Source of the DNA: Rhodoblastus sp963704565
GTDB taxonomy: Bacteria; Pseudomonadota; Alphaproteobacteria; Rhizobiales; Beijerinckiaceae
Length of the DNA: 64,000 nt
Direction: 5' to 3'
Assembly (NCBI GenBank): GCA_963704565.1
Contig: OY969917.1
Coordinates: forward strand, 496,001-560,000
The notes under the pieces are model-generated. The model saw only the letters and a list, made by a program, of their open reading frames with translations. It ran no database searches and was not told where the DNA came from. Below, in pieces: positions 37,238 to 46,831 of the stretch (its first letter is position 1; every line of letters starts with the position of its first letter). Made by a program: the position numbers and the translations under genes.

Positions 37238-39283
37238 ATGTATTCGGCAATCGTCTTTCTTCCCCTTCTCGGCTTTCTGATCGCCGGCCTTTTCGGCCGG
37301 AAGATCGGCGACCGCGCCAGCGAAATCGTCACCACCGCGCTTTTGTTCATTTCCTGCGCCTTGTCCTGGGCAGCCTTCATCCAGGTCGGCCTGCACGGCG
37401 GTTCGTTCTCGACGCAGGTGCTGGCCAACTGGATGAATTCGGGCGCGCTCCATGTCGATTGGGCCTTGCGGGTGGACACGCTGACCGCCGTGATGCTGGT
37501 GGTGGTGACCACGGTCTCGGCGCTCGTCCATCTCTATTCGGTCGGCTATATGCACGAGGATCCCTCGCGGTCCCGCTTCTTCGCTTTTCTGTCGCTGTTC
37601 ACCTTCGCCATGCTGATGCTGGTGACCGCCGACAATCTCGCCCAGATGTTCTTCGGCTGGGAAGGCGTCGGCCTCGCCTCCTATCTGCTGATCGGCTTCT
37701 GGTATGAGAAGCCCTCGGCCAACGCCGCGGCGATCAAGGCCTTCGTCGTCAACCGCGTCGGCGACTTCGGCTTCGCGCTCGGCATTTTCCTGGTGTTCAT
37801 GCTGACCAGGTCGATCAGCCTCGACACGATTTTCGCCGCCGCGCCCGGCCTCGCCCACAAGACCATCCATGTGTTCGGCGCCGACTGGGACGCGATGACG
37901 CTGACCTGCCTGCTGCTGTTCATGGGCGCGATGGGCAAGTCGGCGCAATTCCTGCTCCACACCTGGCTGCCCGACGCGATGGAAGGCCCGACCCCGGTCT
38001 CCGCCCTTATCCACGCCGCGACCATGGTCACCGCCGGCGTATTCATGGTGGCGCGGCTTTCGCCCTTGTTCGAGCAATCGGAAACGGCGCTGGCCGTGGT
38101 CACCATCGTCGGCGCCACCACCGCCTTTTTCGCCGCCACCGTCGGCCTCGTCCAGAACGACATCAAGCGCGTCATCGCCTATTCGACCTGTTCGCAGCTC
38201 GGCTACATGTTCGTCGGCCTCGGGGTGGGAGGCTATTCGCTCGGCATTTTCCACCTCTTCACCCATGCCTTCTTCAAGGCCCTGCTGTTCCTCGGCGCCG
38301 GCTCGGTGATTCAGGCCATGCACCATGAGCAGGACATGCGGAACATGGGCGGGCTGGCCAAGAAAATTCCGCTCACTTTCGCCACCATGACCATCGGCAC
38401 GCTGGCGCTCACCGGCTTCCCGCTGACGTCGGGCTATTTCTCCAAGGACGCGATCATCGAGGCGGCTTACGCGGCGGGCCTGCACAGCCAGGCTGGCTTT
38501 TACGGCTATGTCCTCACGGTGGTTGCAGCGGGCCTGACCTCGTTCTACAGCTGGCGTCTGGTGTTCATGACCTTCTTCGGCAAGCCGCGCTGGGAGGCGG
38601 TCGATCATTCCGACGCCGCCGCCATGGCCGCAGTCCACGCCCACGACCACGAATCGCCGGCGGAGGAAAAGCCGACCGACGAGGATCACGGCGACGCCCA
38701 CGGCCACCAAGCGCTCGACCCGCATGAGTCGCCCAATACGATGATGATCCCGCTCTATGTCCTGTCGCTTGGCGCGCTTTTCGCCGGCATGATGTTCAAG
38801 GGCGCCTTCATCGGCCACGGCCTGAACGAATTCTGGCGCGGCTCTTTGTTCTTCGGCCCCGACAATCACATCATGCACGAAATGCACGAGATTCCGGAAC
38901 TGGCCGGCCTCGCGCCGACGCTGCTGATGGCGCTCGGCTTCGTCGTCTCGTTCTATTTCTACATCGTCTCGCCGCGGACCCCGGTCCGGCTGGCCGAACG
39001 CTTCCCTGGCCTGTACCAGTTCCTGCTCAACAAGTGGTATTTCGACGAGTTGTACGACGCCCTGTTCGTCCGCCCGGCTTTTTGGCTCGGCCGGCTGTTC
39101 TGGAAGGGCGGCGACGGCGCGATCATCGACCGGCTGGGCCCCGACGGCATCGCCGCGCGGGTGCAGGACGGCGCCGGCTGGATCTCCCGGCTTCAGACCG
39201 GCTACATCTATAATTACGCTTTCGCCATGCTGATCGGCCTCGCGGCGATCATCACTTATTATCTTGTCGGCGGGGTGCGCTGA
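37238..39283 (+). CDS. nuoL: NADH-quinone oxidoreductase subunit L
   Basis: A 681-residue antiporter-like subunit (ND5). The core motif GKSAQFLLHTWLPDAMEGPT with the following VSALIHAATMVTAGVFM and the LVQNDIKRVIAYSTCSQLGY broken helix define the proton channel. The long lateral helix is encoded at the C-terminus. A His/Asp/Glu-rich insertion (near residues 465-505, HAHDHESPAEEKPTDEDHGD) sits in a loop between helices. The stop and nuoM start overlap as TGATG. Confidence 0.97.
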   Translation: MYSAIVFLPLLGFLIAGLFGRKIGDRASEIVTTALLFISCALSWAAFIQVGLHGGSFSTQVLANWMNSGALHVDWALRVDTLTAVMLVVVTTVSALVHLYSVGYMHEDPSRSRFFAFLSLFTFAMLMLVTADNLAQMFFGWEGVGLASYLLIGFWYEKPSANAAAIKAFVVNRVGDFGFALGIFLVFMLTRSISLDTIFAAAPGLAHKTIHVFGADWDAMTLTCLLLFMGAMGKSAQFLLHTWLPDAMEGPTPVSALIHAATMVTAGVFMVARLSPLFEQSETALAVVTIVGATTAFFAATVGLVQNDIKRVIAYSTCSQLGYMFVGLGVGGYSLGIFHLFTHAFFKALLFLGAGSVIQAMHHEQDMRNMGGLAKKIPLTFATMTIGTLALTGFPLTSGYFSKDAIIEAAYAAGLHSQAGFYGYVLTVVAAGLTSFYSWRLVFMTFFGKPRWEAVDHSDAAAMAAVHAHDHESPAEEKPTDEDHGDAHGHQALDPHESPNTMMIPLYVLSLGALFAGMMFKGAFIGHGLNEFWRGSLFFGPDNHIMHEMHEIPELAGLAPTLLMALGFVVSFYFYIVSPRTPVRLAERFPGLYQFLLNKWYFDELYDALFVRPAFWLGRLFWKGGDGAIIDRLGPDGIAARVQDGAGWISRLQTGYIYNYAFAMLIGLAAIITYYLVGGVR

Positions 39284-40794
39284 TGTTCGGTTTTGGCCTT
39301 CTCTCCTGGCTGACCTTCCTGCCTCTGGTCGGCGCCGCGCTCATCCTGCTCGTTCCCGGCGAAACGGAAGCGGGCAAGAACAATATCCGCTGGATCGCGC
39401 TGTGGACGACCCTCGCGGTCTTCGCTTTGTCGCTCTATGCCTGGAGCAAATTCATCCCCGGCGTCGCCGACTTCCAGTTCGTCGAGCAGAAGAGCTGGTT
39501 CGGCTCCGGCCTGACCTACAAGCTGGGCGTGGACGGCGTCAGCTTCCCCTTCGTGGTGCTGACCGCCTTCCTGATGCCTCTGTGCATCGCCGCCTCATGG
39601 GCGCCGATCCAGAACCGGGTCAAGGAATATATGATCACCTTCCTGGCGCTCGAGACGCTGATGATCGGCGTCTTCACCGCCCTCGATCTGGTGCTGTTCT
39701 ACCTGTTCTTCGAAGGCGGCCTGATCCCGATGTTCCTGATCATCGGCGTCTGGGGCGGCAAGCGCCGCATCTATGCGAGCTTCAAGTTCTTCCTCTATAC
39801 GCTCGCCGGCTCGCTGCTGATGCTGATCGCCATTCTGGCGATGTATTCCCAGACGCGCACCACCGACATCACCGTGCTGCTGCACGCCAAGTTCGATCCC
39901 AACCTCCAGAAATATCTCTGGCTCGCCTTCTTCGCCTCCTTCGCGGTGAAAATGCCGATGTGGCCGTTCCACACCTGGCTGCCCGACGCCCATGTCGAGG
40001 CGCCGACGGCGGGCTCGGTGATCCTGGCCGGCATATTGCTGAAAATGGGCGGTTACGGCTTCATCCGCTTCTCGCTGCCGATGTTCCCGGACGCGTCGCA
40101 TTATTTCGCGCCGCTGGTCTTCGCCCTCTCGATCATCGCCATCGTCTACACCTCGCTGGTGGCTTTGGTGCAGGAGGACATCAAGAAGCTCATCGCCTAT
40201 TCCTCGGTGGCGCATATGGGCTTCGTCACCATCGGCCTGTTCGCCATGAACCAGCAGGCGGTGCAGGGCGCGGTGTTCCAGATGGTGTCGCACGGCCTGG
40301 TCTCCGGCGCGCTCTTCCTTTGCGTCGGCGTGGTCTACGACCGGCTGCACACCCGCGAGATCGCCGCTTACGGCGGCATTGTCGAAAAAATGCCGATCTA
40401 TGCCGCGGCCTTCATGATCTTCACCATGGCCAATGTCGGCCTGCCGGGCACTTCGGGCTTCGTCGGCGAATTCCTGTCGCTGATCGGCGCGTTCCAGGCC
40501 AATAGCTGGGTGGCCTTCTTCGCCACCACCGGCGTCATCCTCTCGGCGGCCTATGCGCTCTACCTCTACCGGCGCGTGGTGTTCGGCAAGCTGGAGAAGG
40601 CGAGCCTGATGAGCCTGCAGGATCTGAATCCGCGCGAAATGGCGGTGCTGACGCCGCTCGTCCTGCTGACGCTCTATTACGGAATCCATCCCGGCCCGAT
40701 CCTCGACGCCTGTTCCGGCTCGGTCGCCGCATTGATCCACGACTACAATTCGGCTCTTGCTTTGACCAAGACCGCCGCCCTGACGCTGCCTTGA
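39283..40794 (+). CDS. nuoM: NADH-quinone oxidoreductase subunit M
   Basis: A 503-residue antiporter-like subunit (ND4). VKMPMWPFHTWLPDAHVEAP, SVILAGILLKMGGYGFIRF and LVQEDIKKLIAYSSVAHMGF are the conserved proton-channel helices with buried Lys and Glu. The FYLFFEGGLIPMFLIIGVWG helix carries the key Glu. It is one of three pumping subunits. Confidence 0.98.
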   Translation: MFGFGLLSWLTFLPLVGAALILLVPGETEAGKNNIRWIALWTTLAVFALSLYAWSKFIPGVADFQFVEQKSWFGSGLTYKLGVDGVSFPFVVLTAFLMPLCIAASWAPIQNRVKEYMITFLALETLMIGVFTALDLVLFYLFFEGGLIPMFLIIGVWGGKRRIYASFKFFLYTLAGSLLMLIAILAMYSQTRTTDITVLLHAKFDPNLQKYLWLAFFASFAVKMPMWPFHTWLPDAHVEAPTAGSVILAGILLKMGGYGFIRFSLPMFPDASHYFAPLVFALSIIAIVYTSLVALVQEDIKKLIAYSSVAHMGFVTIGLFAMNQQAVQGAVFQMVSHGLVSGALFLCVGVVYDRLHTREIAAYGGIVEKMPIYAAAFMIFTMANVGLPGTSGFVGEFLSLIGAFQANSWVAFFATTGVILSAAYALYLYRRVVFGKLEKASLMSLQDLNPREMAVLTPLVLLTLYYGIHPGPILDACSGSVAALIHDYNSALALTKTAALTLP

Positions 40795-40804
40795 GAGATG
40801 CTCC

Positions 40805-42241
40805 ATGAATTCCCTCAGTCTTGAACTCGCCCATGCGCTCCCCGAGGCGATCCTGGCCCTCGGCGGCGTCGCCCTGGTGCTGATCGGCGCCTTTCGCGGC
40901 AAGGACGACGACGGCCCGATGAGCGAATATGCGGTGGCGGTGCTCGGCGCCGCGCTCGTCGCTGTCCTGCTCGGCCACCAGAGGGCGGCGGGCGTGGTGT
41001 TCGGCGGCGCCTTCATCGACGATGATTTCGGCGACTTCATGAAGGTTCTGTCGCTGACCGGCTCGATCGTGGTCCTGCTGATGTCGGGCGATTTTCTGCG
41101 CCGTTCCGGGGTCAACAAATTCGAATTCCCGATCCTGGTGGTGCTGGCGACACTCGGCATGCTGATGCTGATCTCGGCCGAAAACCTGATCGCGCTTTAT
41201 CTCGGCCTGGAGCTGATGTCGCTGTCGCTCTATGTCCTCGCCGCGCTCAGCCGCGACGACGCCCGCGCCTCCGAAGCCGGCCTGAAATATTTCGTCCTCG
41301 GCGCCCTGTCCTCGGGCATGCTGCTCTATGGCGCCTCGCTGATCTATGGATTCGCCGGCACGGTGTCCTTCGCCGGCATTGCGGCGGCCATCGGCGGCCA
41401 TCCGAACATGGGGGTGATCTTCGGCCTGGCGTTCCTGTTCGTCGGCCTCGCCTTCAAAATGTCGGTCGTTCCCTTCCATATGTGGACGCCGGACGTCTAT
41501 GAGGGCGCGCCGACGCCGATCACCGCCTTTTTCGCCTCGGCGCCGAAAATGGCCGCCGTCGCCGTCACGGTCCGCGTCATCATGACCGCCTTCCCCGGCG
41601 CGTTCAGCCAGTGGCAGCAGATCATCGTCTTCCTGGCTCTGGCCTCGATGGCGCTCGGCGCCTTCGCCGCCATCGCCCAGACCAATATCAAACGGCTGAT
41701 GGCCTATTCCTCGATCGGCCACATGGGCTTCGCTTTGGTCGGCCTCGCCGCCGGCACCGAAGCGGGCGCCAAGGGCGTCGCGCTCTATATGGCGATCTAT
41801 CTGGTCATGACGCTCGGCGCCTTCGCCGCCATCCTGTCGATGCGGGTCAATGGCCAGCCGGTCGAAAAGATCAGCGACCTTTCCGGCCTCGCGCGCACCA
41901 ATCCGGCCATGGCCTTCTTTTTCGCCATGCTGATGTTTTCGCTGGCCGGCGTGCCGCCGCTCGCGGGCTTCTTCGCCAAATTCTATGTCTTCATGGCGGC
42001 GGTCGAGGCCAAGCTCTACTGGCTGGCGGTGATCGGCATCCTGACCAGCGCGGTCTCGGCATTTTACTATCTGCGCGTCGTCAAGGTCATGTATTTCGAC
42101 GATCCGGCCCCGGCCTTCGACCGCCCCAGCGTGACCGAGCGCGCGGTGCTGGCGCTTTCCGCCGTGGCCATGCTGGTGTTCTGGATTTTCCCGGCGCCGC
42201 TGGTCGATGCGGCGGCCGTCGCCGCCCATTCCCTGTTCTGA
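40805..42241 (+). CDS. nuoN: NADH-quinone oxidoreductase subunit N
   Basis: A 478-residue antiporter-like subunit (ND2). LIALYLGLELMSLSLYVLAA includes the channel Glu. FKMSVVPFHMWTPDVYEGAP and IAQTNIKRLMAYSSIGHMGF are the channel core. It closes the nuo set. birA follows after 18 bases, so the transcript probably continues. Confidence 0.98.
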   Translation: MNSLSLELAHALPEAILALGGVALVLIGAFRGKDDDGPMSEYAVAVLGAALVAVLLGHQRAAGVVFGGAFIDDDFGDFMKVLSLTGSIVVLLMSGDFLRRSGVNKFEFPILVVLATLGMLMLISAENLIALYLGLELMSLSLYVLAALSRDDARASEAGLKYFVLGALSSGMLLYGASLIYGFAGTVSFAGIAAAIGGHPNMGVIFGLAFLFVGLAFKMSVVPFHMWTPDVYEGAPTPITAFFASAPKMAAVAVTVRVIMTAFPGAFSQWQQIIVFLALASMALGAFAAIAQTNIKRLMAYSSIGHMGFALVGLAAGTEAGAKGVALYMAIYLVMTLGAFAAILSMRVNGQPVEKISDLSGLARTNPAMAFFFAMLMFSLAGVPPLAGFFAKFYVFMAAVEAKLYWLAVIGILTSAVSAFYYLRVVKVMYFDDPAPAFDRPSVTERAVLALSAVAMLVFWIFPAPLVDAAAVAAHSLF

Positions 42242-42259
42242 GCGAACGGCGCGGATGGG

Positions 42260-43063
42260 ATGGGTCGCGACGGGGCGGCGAGGGATTTTTACTGCGCCCT
42301 CGGCCCAGAGGCCGCGCGCGGCGGCTATCGGCTCGAAGTCTTCACGTCTCTCGCCTCGACCAATGACGAGGCGATGAGTTGGGTTTCAGCCGGCGATCCG
42401 GGTCGGCTGTGGATTGTCGCCGCGACCCAGAGCAAAGGCCGGGGCCGCATGGGCCGGCCCTGGGTGTCGCCGCCGGGCAATCTCTACGCCAGCCTTTTGC
42501 TCATCGATCCCGCGCCGCCGGCGCGGCTGGCCGAAATCGGCTTCGTCGCGGGCGTGGCGCTGATCGATTCCCTGCGCGCCATGGCGGGGGCGGGGCCGTC
42601 GATCCGACTCAAATGGCCCAATGACGCTCTCGGCGATGGCGCGAAAATGTCGGGCCTGCTGCTGGAGGGCGCGAGCCTGCGCAACGGGTTTTTCGCCTGC
42701 GTGGTCGGCGTCGGCGTCAATTGCGCCTCTTCGCCGCTCGACGCGCCTTATCCGACGGCGAGCCTAAAAAGCATCGGCGCGGCCTGTTCGGATCGCGGCG
42801 CCCTTTTCGCCGCTTTGTCGGACCGTTTCGTTCACTGGCTGGAGGTTTGGGCGCGGGGCGACAATTTCGCCGCCATCCGCGCCGCCTGGCTGGAGCGGGC
42901 GGGGGGGATCGGCGAAAAGGCGCAGGTGGCGCGCAGGGGCGAAAGGCTCGAAGGATTGTTCCGGGGCATTGACGCGCAGGGGCGCATGCTATTGGAAAGG
43001 CCTGATGGAATTGTTGAAACGATTGAAGCGGGCGATGTGGCCTTCGATCCGCGAAAAACATAA
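42260..43063 (+). CDS. birA: Biotin--[acetyl-CoA-carboxylase] ligase
   Basis: A 267-residue biotin protein ligase of the catalytic type, without the N-terminal DNA-binding domain of E. coli BirA. ATQSKGRGRMGRPWVSPPGN is the biotinyl-AMP-binding loop (GRGRxGRxW). IRLKWPNDALGDGAKMSGLL and VVGVGVNCA follow, then a small SH3-like C-terminal domain. Because the HTH is missing it cannot act as a biotin repressor. The position between nuoN and rnj is the standard one in Rhizobiales. Confidence 0.94.
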   Translation: MGRDGAARDFYCALGPEAARGGYRLEVFTSLASTNDEAMSWVSAGDPGRLWIVAATQSKGRGRMGRPWVSPPGNLYASLLLIDPAPPARLAEIGFVAGVALIDSLRAMAGAGPSIRLKWPNDALGDGAKMSGLLLEGASLRNGFFACVVGVGVNCASSPLDAPYPTASLKSIGAACSDRGALFAALSDRFVHWLEVWARGDNFAAIRAAWLERAGGIGEKAQVARRGERLEGLFRGIDAQGRMLLERPDGIVETIEAGDVAFDPRKT

Positions 43064-43069
43064 AGGCGG

Positions 43070-44740
43070 ATGATGGCGTCGCAAAAGGAAGAAATCGTGT
43101 TCGCGCCGCTTGGCGGCTTGGGCGAAATCGGCATGAACGCCGCGCTCTATGGCTTCGGGACGGCGAAAAAGCGAAAATGGATCCTGGTCGATTGCGGCGT
43201 CGCCTTCGCGCATTCCGACATGCCGGGGGTGGATCTCATCCTGCCCGACTTGTCCTTCATCGAGAAAAACCGCGCCGATCTGTTGGGTCTGGTCGTCACC
43301 CACGCCCATGAGGATCATGTCGGCGCCATCGCCGCGCTGTGGCCGCGCCTCGGCTGCCCGGTCTATGCGACCCGTTTCGCCGCCGGATTGCTCGCCACCC
43401 GCCGCCTCGCCGAACCCGGCGCGCCGAAAGTTCCGATCCATGAAGTCGCGCAGGGCGGAAGGCTGAACCTCGGCCCGTTCGAGATCGAATTCGTGCCGAT
43501 GTCGCATTCGATCCCCGAATCCAATCTGCTGGCGATCCGCACCAAGGCCGGAACCGTGGTCCATAGCGGCGACTGGAAGCTCGATCCGACGCCGGGGCTG
43601 GGCAAGCCGACCGACGCGGCGCGGCTGCAACAGATCGGCGACGAGGGCGTGCGCGCTCTGATCTGCGACTCGACCAATATTCTGCGCGAGGGCGAAAGCC
43701 CCTCGGAAGCGCAGGTGGCAGAGGTCTTGCGCGAAAAGATCCTCGCCGCGCGCGGGCGGGTGCTGGTCACCACCTTCGCCTCCAATGTGGCGCGCTTGCG
43801 CGCCGTCTGCCTCGCGGCGGAAGCGGCGGGGCGGCGGGTGGTGCTGGCCGGCCGCGCCATGGAGCGGTCGCTGGCGGTGGCGCGCGAATGCGGCTATCTC
43901 GAGGACGTGCCGGAACTGCTGTCGCTGGAGAGTTTTTCACGCCTTCCCGCCAACAAGATCGTGGTGCTCGCCACCGGCAGCCAGGGCGAGTCGCGGGCGG
44001 CCATGTCGCGCATCGTGCGCGGCGAACATCCGATCAAGCTGTCGCCCAACGATCTGGTCATCTTCTCCTCGCGCACCATTCCCGGCAACGAGCGCGAGGT
44101 GAACGCCATCGTCAACGGGCTGATCCTGCAAGGCGTGGACGTCCTGAACGACCGCGACGCTTTGATCCATTGCTCGGGCCATCCGCGCCGGGGAGAGGTG
44201 GCGCAGCTTTACAAGTGGCTGCGGCCGCAGGTGGCGGTGCCGGCCCATGGCGAGGCTTTGCATCTCCGGGTCCATGCCGAATTCGCGCGCCAAGCGGGGG
44301 TGGAGCATGTTCTGGTCGCCCATAATGGCGACATGGTCGCGCTCGGTCCCGACACGCCGACCCATCTCGACCAGATCGCCCATGGCAGGCTCTATCACGA
44401 CGGCGAACTGATCCTGAGCGAGAAAGACGAATGTTTCCGCGAGCGCCACCGGCTGGCGGCGGCGGGGATCGTTTCCATCGCCTTCGCCTTGACCGCCAAG
44501 GGCGATGTCGCGGGCGTGCCGGACGTCACCATGTTCGGCCTGCCGCGCAAGACTCGCGACAATCGTCCAATGGACGAAGTGGTGGATCGCGCTCTATTCG
44601 AAACCCTCGACTCATTGCCCCGCGCCCGCAAAAGGGACGCGGACGCCGCCTGCGCCGCGATCGAGCGCGCCGTGCGCGCGGCGGTCGCGGGGGTCTGGGG
44701 CAAGAAGCCGCACGTCCATGTGCTGGCGATCGAGGTCTGA
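43070..44740 (+). CDS. rnj: Ribonuclease J
   Basis: A 556-residue metallo-beta-lactamase/beta-CASP nuclease. PLGGLGEIGMNAALYGF starts the fold, VVTHAHEDHVGAI is the HxHxDH zinc motif, and MSHSIPESNLLAI and VHSGDWKLDP are further metal ligands. The beta-CASP segment has VLATGSQGESRAAMSRI and the final His in CSGHPRRGEV. It has 5'-to-3' exo- and endonuclease activity in mRNA and rRNA maturation. Two consecutive ATG codons (43070, 43073) make the exact start uncertain by one residue. Confidence 0.95.
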   Translation: MMASQKEEIVFAPLGGLGEIGMNAALYGFGTAKKRKWILVDCGVAFAHSDMPGVDLILPDLSFIEKNRADLLGLVVTHAHEDHVGAIAALWPRLGCPVYATRFAAGLLATRRLAEPGAPKVPIHEVAQGGRLNLGPFEIEFVPMSHSIPESNLLAIRTKAGTVVHSGDWKLDPTPGLGKPTDAARLQQIGDEGVRALICDSTNILREGESPSEAQVAEVLREKILAARGRVLVTTFASNVARLRAVCLAAEAAGRRVVLAGRAMERSLAVARECGYLEDVPELLSLESFSRLPANKIVVLATGSQGESRAAMSRIVRGEHPIKLSPNDLVIFSSRTIPGNEREVNAIVNGLILQGVDVLNDRDALIHCSGHPRRGEVAQLYKWLRPQVAVPAHGEALHLRVHAEFARQAGVEHVLVAHNGDMVALGPDTPTHLDQIAHGRLYHDGELILSEKDECFRERHRLAAAGIVSIAFALTAKGDVAGVPDVTMFGLPRKTRDNRPMDEVVDRALFETLDSLPRARKRDADAACAAIERAVRAAVAGVWGKKPHVHVLAIEV

Positions 44741-44873
44741 TGCGATTTCCGCCTGCGGAATTCGCATTCCGCTGGCGCAAAAATCCACCTGCGACTTAAC
44801 GGATTTTCGCGCCATGGCGTTTCCGCGGATTGCGAAGCGATCTTGCGGAAACTGAAAGCAAAGGAATTTGCGA

Positions 44874-45278
44874 ATGATCGGCCGCCTGAACCATGTCGCC
44901 ATAGCGGTGAAGGATGTCGCCGCCGCCGCGGCGACCTATCGCGACGTTCTGGGCGCCAAGGCGTCCGCGCCGCAGGCGCTGCCCGAACATGGCGTGACGG
45001 TGGTTTTCATCGAATTGCCCAACACCAAGATCGAGCTGCTGGAGCCGCTGGGCGCGGCCTCGCCGATCGCCAAATTCCTGGAAAAGAACCCGGATGGCGG
45101 CATGCATCATGTCTGCTATGAGGTCGAGGACATTATGGCCGCGCGCGACCGGCTGAAAAACACCGGCGCGCGGGTGATCGGCGACGGCGAGCCGAAAATC
45201 GGCGCCCACGGCAAGCCGGTTCTGTTCCTGCACCCCAAGGATTTCAACGGCGTCCTGGTCGAGATCGAACAGGTCTGA
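44874..45278 (+). CDS. mce: Methylmalonyl-CoA epimerase
   Basis: A 134-residue vicinal-oxygen-chelate protein. GRLNHVAIAVKDVAAAAATY provides the first metal His, and GGMHHVCYEVEDIMAARDRL and VLFLHPKDFNGVLVEIEQ supply the remaining His and Glu ligands. It interconverts (R)- and (S)-methylmalonyl-CoA or ethylmalonyl-CoA in propionate or ethylmalonyl-CoA metabolism. A longer start two codons upstream is possible. Mutase genes are not in the window. The position after rnj is conserved in Rhizobiales. Confidence 0.93.
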   Translation: MIGRLNHVAIAVKDVAAAAATYRDVLGAKASAPQALPEHGVTVVFIELPNTKIELLEPLGAASPIAKFLEKNPDGGMHHVCYEVEDIMAARDRLKNTGARVIGDGEPKIGAHGKPVLFLHPKDFNGVLVEIEQV

Positions 45279-45297
45279 GGCAAAGGCGCCTGCCGCG

Positions 45298-46644
45298 TCA
45301 CGACGAATGCGGCGGGCCGATTTCGGATTTTGCGGCTTCCGGGCCGGGCGTGGCCGAGAGGGCGGCGCGGCGCTGTTCGAACCGCCGCATGGCGTGTTGG
45401 ACGGCGAGCGACGTCTTCCATTGCTCGGCCTGATTGCCTGAAGCGTCGATCGAGGCCGCGACCGCCGCGTGCAATTCGTGCTCCAGGCTTTCGAGCCGGG
45501 CGCGGTCCGCCGCCTCGGCCTCGCCGGCGAGAGCGATCAGCCGCCGCAGGGCGTCGCGATCCTTCCGCGCGCCGCGCGCGCTCCAGGTCGAGAACAAAAG
45601 CGTGAACAGCGAAACGCCGACGCTCAACGGAATGCCGACAATATAAAGATAGCGTTGCGCCTGGTCGAAAAAGCTCTGGTCGCCATTGTTGAGATAATCG
45701 GCGAAGCCGGGATGGATCGGCAGCAGCGGATTCTGGTCGCTGGTGTCGGGCGCCTCGATCTGGCCGGCCAGCGGCGACAGATTCATCATTTGCGCCTTGG
45801 CCGCCAGGATCGAGCGGCCGATGGCGTTGGCGACAATGTCCGGCATGGCGATGGACACGGCGAAACGATAATTGACCGCCAGGGTGGTCACACTGTCGTC
45901 CGGGACGTCCGGCCGGGCGTGGAACCCGCCCTGCGGCACGTCGTAGGATTCGAATATGGGGAAGCGTTTGACGATGGCGTCGGCGTCGTCGAAGTCGAGG
46001 ATCTTTGGCGCGCCATGCGTCGCGTGGGCAATGGAGGCGACGGTCTCGACCACGTCGCCGGGGCCGACCGGGCCGACGGCCAGCGCCGCCGCGGCCTTTT
46101 TGCGCTCGATCGCCGCGCCGATGTCGGCCGCCGCCAGGAAAAGCCGTTTCACCTTGTCGGGCACGATATTGTAATAGGAGAGCAGGATGTCGAGGGCATG
46201 GGAATTGTCCTCCTGCGCCGGCCCGGTCGGAAGCGCGATGGTCTTGCCGGAAAGGTCGGCGAGACTGGAAATGTCCGAATGATGCGGAACGACGAAGGCC
46301 AGGGCGTCGCGGCGCAGGATGACCAGAATTTCGCCATTGGCCGGCAGCCGGACGTCGCTGCGAATGATGGCGAGATCGACTTTGCCCTGCTCCAGCGCCT
46401 TGGAGCTGTCGCGCAGGTTGTTTACGACGACGGGCTTGATCCGGATGCGCGGATGCTGCGCCTCGGCCACCTTGATGAAGGCCTCGACAAAGCGATGCGC
46501 CTGGCCGCCCTCGGGGCCGGTGGTGAGGCGCAGCACCGCGTGGGGCGAGAGAAAATAGAACGCCGCCAGCGCGCCGCCCAGAAAGAGAAAGGCGAGCGCC
46601 ACGATCAGGGCCCGCCTGCGCGGTTTGGCGATAAGTCCCAGCAA
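45298..46644 (-). CDS. TAXI-family TRAP transporter solute-binding protein with membrane segment
   Basis: A 448-residue protein. An N-terminal hydrophobic helix (ALIVALAFLFLGGALAAFYF) acts as signal anchor. The TAXI solute-binding domain then has LTTGPEGGQAHRFVEAFI, KALEQGKVDLAIIRSDV and GKTIALPTGPAQEDN. A second membrane helix near residues 325-345 (YIVGIPLSVGVSLFTLLF) is followed by a cytoplasmic, helical, probably coiled-coil tail. The extra helix and tail are unlike secreted binding proteins and suggest a membrane-tethered sensor-like form. No TRAP permease is adjacent, so transport is uncertain. Confidence 0.8.
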   Translation of the reverse strand: MLGLIAKPRRRALIVALAFLFLGGALAAFYFLSPHAVLRLTTGPEGGQAHRFVEAFIKVAEAQHPRIRIKPVVVNNLRDSSKALEQGKVDLAIIRSDVRLPANGEILVILRRDALAFVVPHHSDISSLADLSGKTIALPTGPAQEDNSHALDILLSYYNIVPDKVKRLFLAAADIGAAIERKKAAAALAVGPVGPGDVVETVASIAHATHGAPKILDFDDADAIVKRFPIFESYDVPQGGFHARPDVPDDSVTTLAVNYRFAVSIAMPDIVANAIGRSILAAKAQMMNLSPLAGQIEAPDTSDQNPLLPIHPGFADYLNNGDQSFFDQAQRYLYIVGIPLSVGVSLFTLLFSTWSARGARKDRDALRRLIALAGEAEAADRARLESLEHELHAAVAASIDASGNQAEQWKTSLAVQHAMRRFEQRRAALSATPGPEAAKSEIGPPHSS

Positions 46645-46831
46645 GCTTCCGGCTCCTGCGTTTCAGCCGCCTAAGCATAGAGCGGCGGCGGGCGCCAAGG
46701 AACTGAAAATGCTCCCAACTGAAAAGGCTGCAAACTTGTGGCGCGCGGCGCCAGACGGCAAGATAGAATTCGCTGACGCTGGGCGGATTCGATTCGCGGC
46801 GCTGTTCCCATGCGCCGGAAGGGGCTCATTC

